The notes beneath the pieces are model-generated. The model searched no databases. It was given only the letters and a program-made list of their open reading frames with translations, and had not been told where the DNA came from. DNA of 64,000 bases from Toxotes chatareus (taxonomy: Eukaryota > Chordata > Actinopteri > Toxotidae): contig CM028882.1 of assembly GCA_016801885.1 (NCBI GenBank), forward strand, positions 18,803,047 to 18,867,046, in the 5' to 3' direction. Every line of letters starts with the position of its first letter. Positions within the stretch are counted from its first letter, which is position 1. Shown one piece after another: positions 63,301 through 64,000 of the stretch. Position numbers and translations under genes: made by a program.

Positions 63301-63431
63301 AAGTCTCGGCTGAACTGCTCCATCCCCGGTGACTCCCACTTCTACTTCAACATCCTGCAGGCTGTGACAGATGTCATCCACATCAATGGGAGGGACGTAG
63401 TGATGGCAACTTTTTCCACACCTTACAACAG
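37915..63431 (+). CDS. sema6a: Semaphorin 6A, 5' part: nine coding exons, truncated by the window edge
   Basis: Nine GT-AG exons join into 962 coding bases (residues 1-320 plus two bases). The product is a signal peptide followed by the N-terminal part of a sema domain. It aligns by recall with vertebrate SEMA6A along its whole length: the signal peptide MRSEALLLYFTLL, then GHKPGRN, TWKSRQADVDTCRMKGKHK, DECHNFIKVLL, VCGTNAFNPSC, MARCPYDAKHANVALFA, DGKLYSATVTDFLAIDAV and EKQWTSFLK. The start MRSEALLL distinguishes 6A from 6B, 6C and 6D. In the family the full protein is about 1,000 residues (sema, PSI, one transmembrane helix, long cytoplasmic tail), so roughly two thirds of the gene lies to the right. 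Known role: a membrane-bound ligand of plexin-A2/A4, also able to signal in reverse, in axon guidance and cell migration. No internal stop or frameshift was seen, so the gene looks functional. Which teleost copy this is, if the lineage kept more than one, cannot be told here. Confidence 0.95.
38015..38854 (+). other. sema6a intron 1 (840 bp)
   Basis: Phase 1 intron, GTAAGT donor and tcgttgcag acceptor. The first 150 bases form a strong CT-rich tract on the + strand (about 38023-38160). No other feature was recognised. Confidence 0.9.
38855..38972 (+). CDS. sema6a: sema6a coding exon 2 (first sema-domain strand)
   Basis: Encodes the end of codon 34 to the first two bases of codon 73. It holds the start of the sema propeller: QYPAFVGHKPGRNNTQ, then LDIQLIMIMNRTLYIAAR. 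Two further N-glycosylation sequons are visible, N49 (NNT) and N65 (NRT), the latter at a site that is also glycosylatable in mammalian SEMA6A. Acceptor gttgcag, donor AG|GTGGGT, phase 2. Confidence 0.95.
40363..40440. repeat. (GA)n followed by (GT)n microsatellite
   Basis: A GA run of about ten units, then GA-rich sequence and a GT run ending in a G-rich stretch. Confidence 0.85.
43334..43367. repeat. (GT)17 microsatellite
   Basis: Pure GT run of 34 bases in intron 2 of sema6a. Confidence 0.95.
45720..45780. repeat. Possible fragment of a dispersed fish repeat
   Basis: The stretch gagagagaaaatggtggg then gatgacatgcagcaaa resembles the end of a common percomorph repeat containing gacatgcagcaaagg. 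Only a short piece is present. Confidence 0.35.
46133..46478 (+). repeat. 173-bp direct tandem duplication
   Basis: Unit 1 spans 46133-46305 and unit 2 spans 46306-46478. Comparing them base by base at an offset of 173, the first 171 bases match with one difference (A at 46156, T at 46329). Each unit begins ttataactcaacttcc and ends catgaactgacattg. The near-identity points to a recent event. The unit is non-coding and lies in intron 2. It could also be a polymorphism or an assembly artefact. Confidence 0.95.
46771..46796. repeat. Perfect inverted repeat, 11-bp arms with 4-base loop
   Basis: GCACTGAGCAG (46771-46781) is followed by ctca and then its exact reverse complement CTGCTCAGTGC (46786-46796). 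It would form a stable hairpin in single-stranded DNA or RNA. It is not followed by a T run, is too short for a microRNA precursor, and has no known role. Confidence 0.9.
47025..47083. repeat. Fragment of the same dispersed repeat as 7280-7581
   Basis: agcagattaatcagtcatg followed by aaaatagttgttagttgcagcc matches the terminal part of the family recognised at 7280-7581. Confidence 0.5.
47700..47950. promoter_or_regulatory. Possible conserved regulatory element in intron 2
   Basis: A 250-bp repeat-free block with several homeodomain-like motifs: CAATTA (47839-47844), GGATTA (47915-47920) and its inverse TAATCC (47937-47942), the latter two being OTX/PITX-type sites facing each other with 16 bases between them. 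The texture is like that of vertebrate conserved non-coding elements. Not tested by alignment. Confidence 0.28.
49899..49959 (+). CDS. sema6a: sema6a coding exon 3
   Basis: Encodes residues 73 (last base) to 93: DHIYTVDTDTANSDEIFFSK. The acceptor is ctcacag and the donor AAG|GTGAGT, ending on a complete codon. DHIYTVD is shared with mammalian SEMA6A. The following stretch is the least conserved part of the exons seen. Where I recall Tyr-Cys in the human protein this fish has Phe-Phe (residues 90-91), so an apparently non-essential cysteine is absent. Confidence 0.95.
49960..51379 (+). other. sema6a intron 3 (1.4 kb)
   Basis: Phase 0 intron. It holds GT-rich stretches near 50050-50100 and 50830-50900, a purine-rich block at about 50265-50375, and a complex block near 50660-50785. 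The acceptor is preceded by a run of 15 T (51362-51376), an unusually pure polypyrimidine tract. Confidence 0.9.
51380..51442 (+). CDS. sema6a: sema6a coding exon 4 (63 bp, 21 codons)
   Basis: Encodes residues 94-114, starting KMTWKSRQADVDTC. It is flanked by phase 0 introns on both sides, so skipping it would keep the frame. It holds C107, which in the sema fold pairs with C117 of the next exon. The core WKSRQADVDTCRMKGKHK is identical to what I recall for mammalian SEMA6A. Confidence 0.95.
51443..52073 (+). other. sema6a intron 4 (631 bp)
   Basis: Short phase 0 intron with scattered CA repeats (51454-51485, 51630-51660) and a T-rich end before the acceptor ccctgaag. Nothing else was recognised. 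Confidence 0.9.
52074..52175 (+). CDS. sema6a: sema6a coding exon 5
   Basis: Encodes residues 115-148, DECHNFIKVLLQQNDDTLF then VCGTNAFNPSCRTYK. This is the sema signature region: C117 closes the first disulfide with C107, and C135 and C144 form the second. The VCGTNAFNP motif is near-universal in semaphorins. The exon begins and ends on codon boundaries (donor AAG|GTAGGA). Confidence 0.96.
54315..54349. repeat. (CA)17 microsatellite
   Basis: Pure CA run of 35 bases in intron 5 of sema6a. Confidence 0.95.
54890..55060. repeat. CT-rich low-complexity tract
   Basis: About 170 bases of almost only C and T on the + strand, including ctcctccctctctcctcc. It lies about 250 bp after a GGAGGG-rich purine block (54563-54640). 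Confidence 0.8.
58613..58631. repeat. Poly(T) run, 19 bases
   Basis: T homopolymer followed by agctcag, about 190 bases before exon 6. It resembles a strong polypyrimidine tract with a decoy acceptor (ttttag at 58630-58633). Confidence 0.85.
58818..58908 (+). CDS. sema6a: sema6a coding exon 6
   Basis: Encodes residues 149-178 plus the first base of codon 179: MDTLEALGEEISGMARC then PYDAKHANVALFA. The GxARCPYD motif with C165 is diagnostic of semaphorins. The first half is the more variable part against mammalian SEMA6A. Acceptor accctag, donor G|GTAAGA, phase 1. Confidence 0.95.
58909..60259 (+). other. sema6a intron 6 (1.35 kb)
   Basis: Phase 1 intron. It has a short CT run near 59400-59416, GT-rich sequence at about 59840-59990, and a complex, repeat-free block near 59480-59780 that could be a regulatory element. 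The acceptor follows a long pyrimidine-rich stretch (about 60130-60259). Confidence 0.88.
60260..60379 (+). CDS. sema6a: sema6a coding exon 7
   Basis: Encodes residues 179-218 plus one base: DGKLYSATVTDFLAIDAV, IYRSLGDSPTLRTVKHDSKW and LK. GKLYSATVTDFLAIDAVIYRS is a class 6 semaphorin hallmark. Exactly 120 bp with phase 1 on both sides, so skipping would remove 40 residues in frame, though this would break a propeller blade. Acceptor ctctccag, donor G|GTGAGT. Confidence 0.96.
60380..60904 (+). other. sema6a intron 7 (525 bp)
   Basis: Compact phase 1 intron with a T-rich tract before the acceptor cctgcag. Nothing else was recognised. Confidence 0.9.
60905..60993 (+). CDS. sema6a: sema6a coding exon 8
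   Basis: Encodes the end of codon 219 to residue 248: EPYFVQAVDYGDFIYFFFRE then IAMEYNTMGK. IYFFFREIA is the conserved sema-domain strand found across semaphorin classes. Acceptor cctgcag, donor AAG|GTAAGC, ending on a full codon. Confidence 0.96.
60994..63213 (+). other. sema6a intron 8 (2.2 kb)
   Basis: Phase 0 intron. It contains GT-rich tracts at about 62246-62262 and 62373-62389. Apart from those I see no repeat, gene or RNA structure. Confidence 0.9.
63214..63431 (+). CDS. sema6a: sema6a coding exon 9 (last exon in window)
   Basis: Encodes residues 249-320 plus two bases of codon 321: VVFPRVARVCKNDRGGSPRV, LEKQWTSFLKSRLNCSIPGD, SHFYFNILQAVTDVIHINGR, DVVMATFSTPYN. VARVCKND with C258 and RLNCSxPGD with C283 are class-defining. 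Their disulfide partners should lie in later exons outside the window. N282 is a sequon (NCS). The donor AG|GTACGC interrupts the codon that is Ser in mammals (STPYNS). Confidence 0.96.
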
Positions 63432-64000
63432 GTACGCTGAAGAACAGAAAACTAAATAAGGCACTGAAAATGAAACATATATATTGAACCATAAGAACTT
63501 TGAGGTCAGTAACAGGTGGAAAAGATCTGTTGAGGGTGTTTTATTCAGCCATCTTCTCTTTTCTTGTCTCAAATGATTTCATGTGTCAACAACTGTTGCA
63601 CTTTCCATTTATTAAACCAATTATCATTCTCAGTTTGAAACACAAAAAATGCCCTCAATTCATCAACAATACGACAGCCTGACCTTTTTAATGTTAGTAG
63701 CACGTGCCCCCGCTGTGCCTCTTGGCGACATGTAATTCGTGAGACTACTGGGTCAGCATTTACATCTTCTGTCAAAACAGTTTTGTTGCCCTTTTGACAT
63801 GCAGGTGTTTAATTTTATTTTTCCCTTTACAATTCATATTCAGAGCCTCTTTCATATTCATAGGCAGGGGGAGTTTTTATCTAAATTGAAAATTACCACA
63901 AAGCCATAGAGCTTGGCTGATAGCTTGCACATATTGTAATTTTCCATTTTATGGCTGCTTTTTAGCAGATAAGACAATTGCTTGTGACAGTGCAATTGAG
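63432..64000 (+). other. start of sema6a intron 9 (runs off the window)
   Basis: Phase 2 intron beginning GTACGC. Nothing beyond ordinary intron sequence is visible. The next exon should begin with the last base of a Ser codon, followed by the IPGSAVCAY motif. Confidence 0.8.

Overview
The window is vertebrate nuclear DNA, almost certainly from a teleost and probably a percomorph-like fish. It has GT-AG introns, abundant (CA)n/(GT)n microsatellites, purine and pyrimidine tracts, and several high-copy repeat families that I recognise from fish introns. I see no bacterial, viral, CRISPR, rRNA or tRNA signal.

The one gene I can support is the 5' part of a class 6 semaphorin on the + strand. The encoded protein matches semaphorin 6A (sema6a) closely from the signal peptide onward. 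Nine coding exons join without a phase conflict: 37915-38014, 38855-38972, 49899-49959, 51380-51442, 52074-52175, 58818-58908, 60260-60379, 60905-60993 and 63214-63431. They give 962 coding bases, that is residues 1-320 plus two bases of the next codon. This covers the signal peptide and roughly the first 60% of the sema domain. The rest of the sema domain, the PSI domain, the transmembrane helix and the cytoplasmic tail lie beyond the right edge. The ATG exon starts with a short 5' leader behind an apparent splice acceptor (37850-37851), so at least one untranslated first exon and the main promoter lie upstream, inside or outside the window.

Layout: 1-37851 is about 38 kb without a supported coding gene (first intron and/or upstream intergenic DNA). 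It holds microsatellites, low-complexity tracts, four recognisable fish dispersed repeats (about 7280-7581, 17111-17455, 23945-24190 and, less surely, 33283-33610), and a few complex blocks that look like possible conserved non-coding elements. From 37852 to 63431 is the sema6a exon/intron region, with a large intron 2 (10.9 kb) and intron 5 (6.6 kb). Intron 2 carries a near-perfect 173-bp tandem duplication (46133-46478) and a perfect 11-bp-arm hairpin (46771-46796). From 63432 to the end is the beginning of intron 9.

Semaphorin 6A is a transmembrane guidance cue that binds A-type plexins in axon guidance and neuronal migration. I found no clearly new biological system. The most useful leads are the candidate regulatory blocks around sema6a, the recent tandem duplication, and a local Tyr-Cys to Phe-Phe difference in exon 3.
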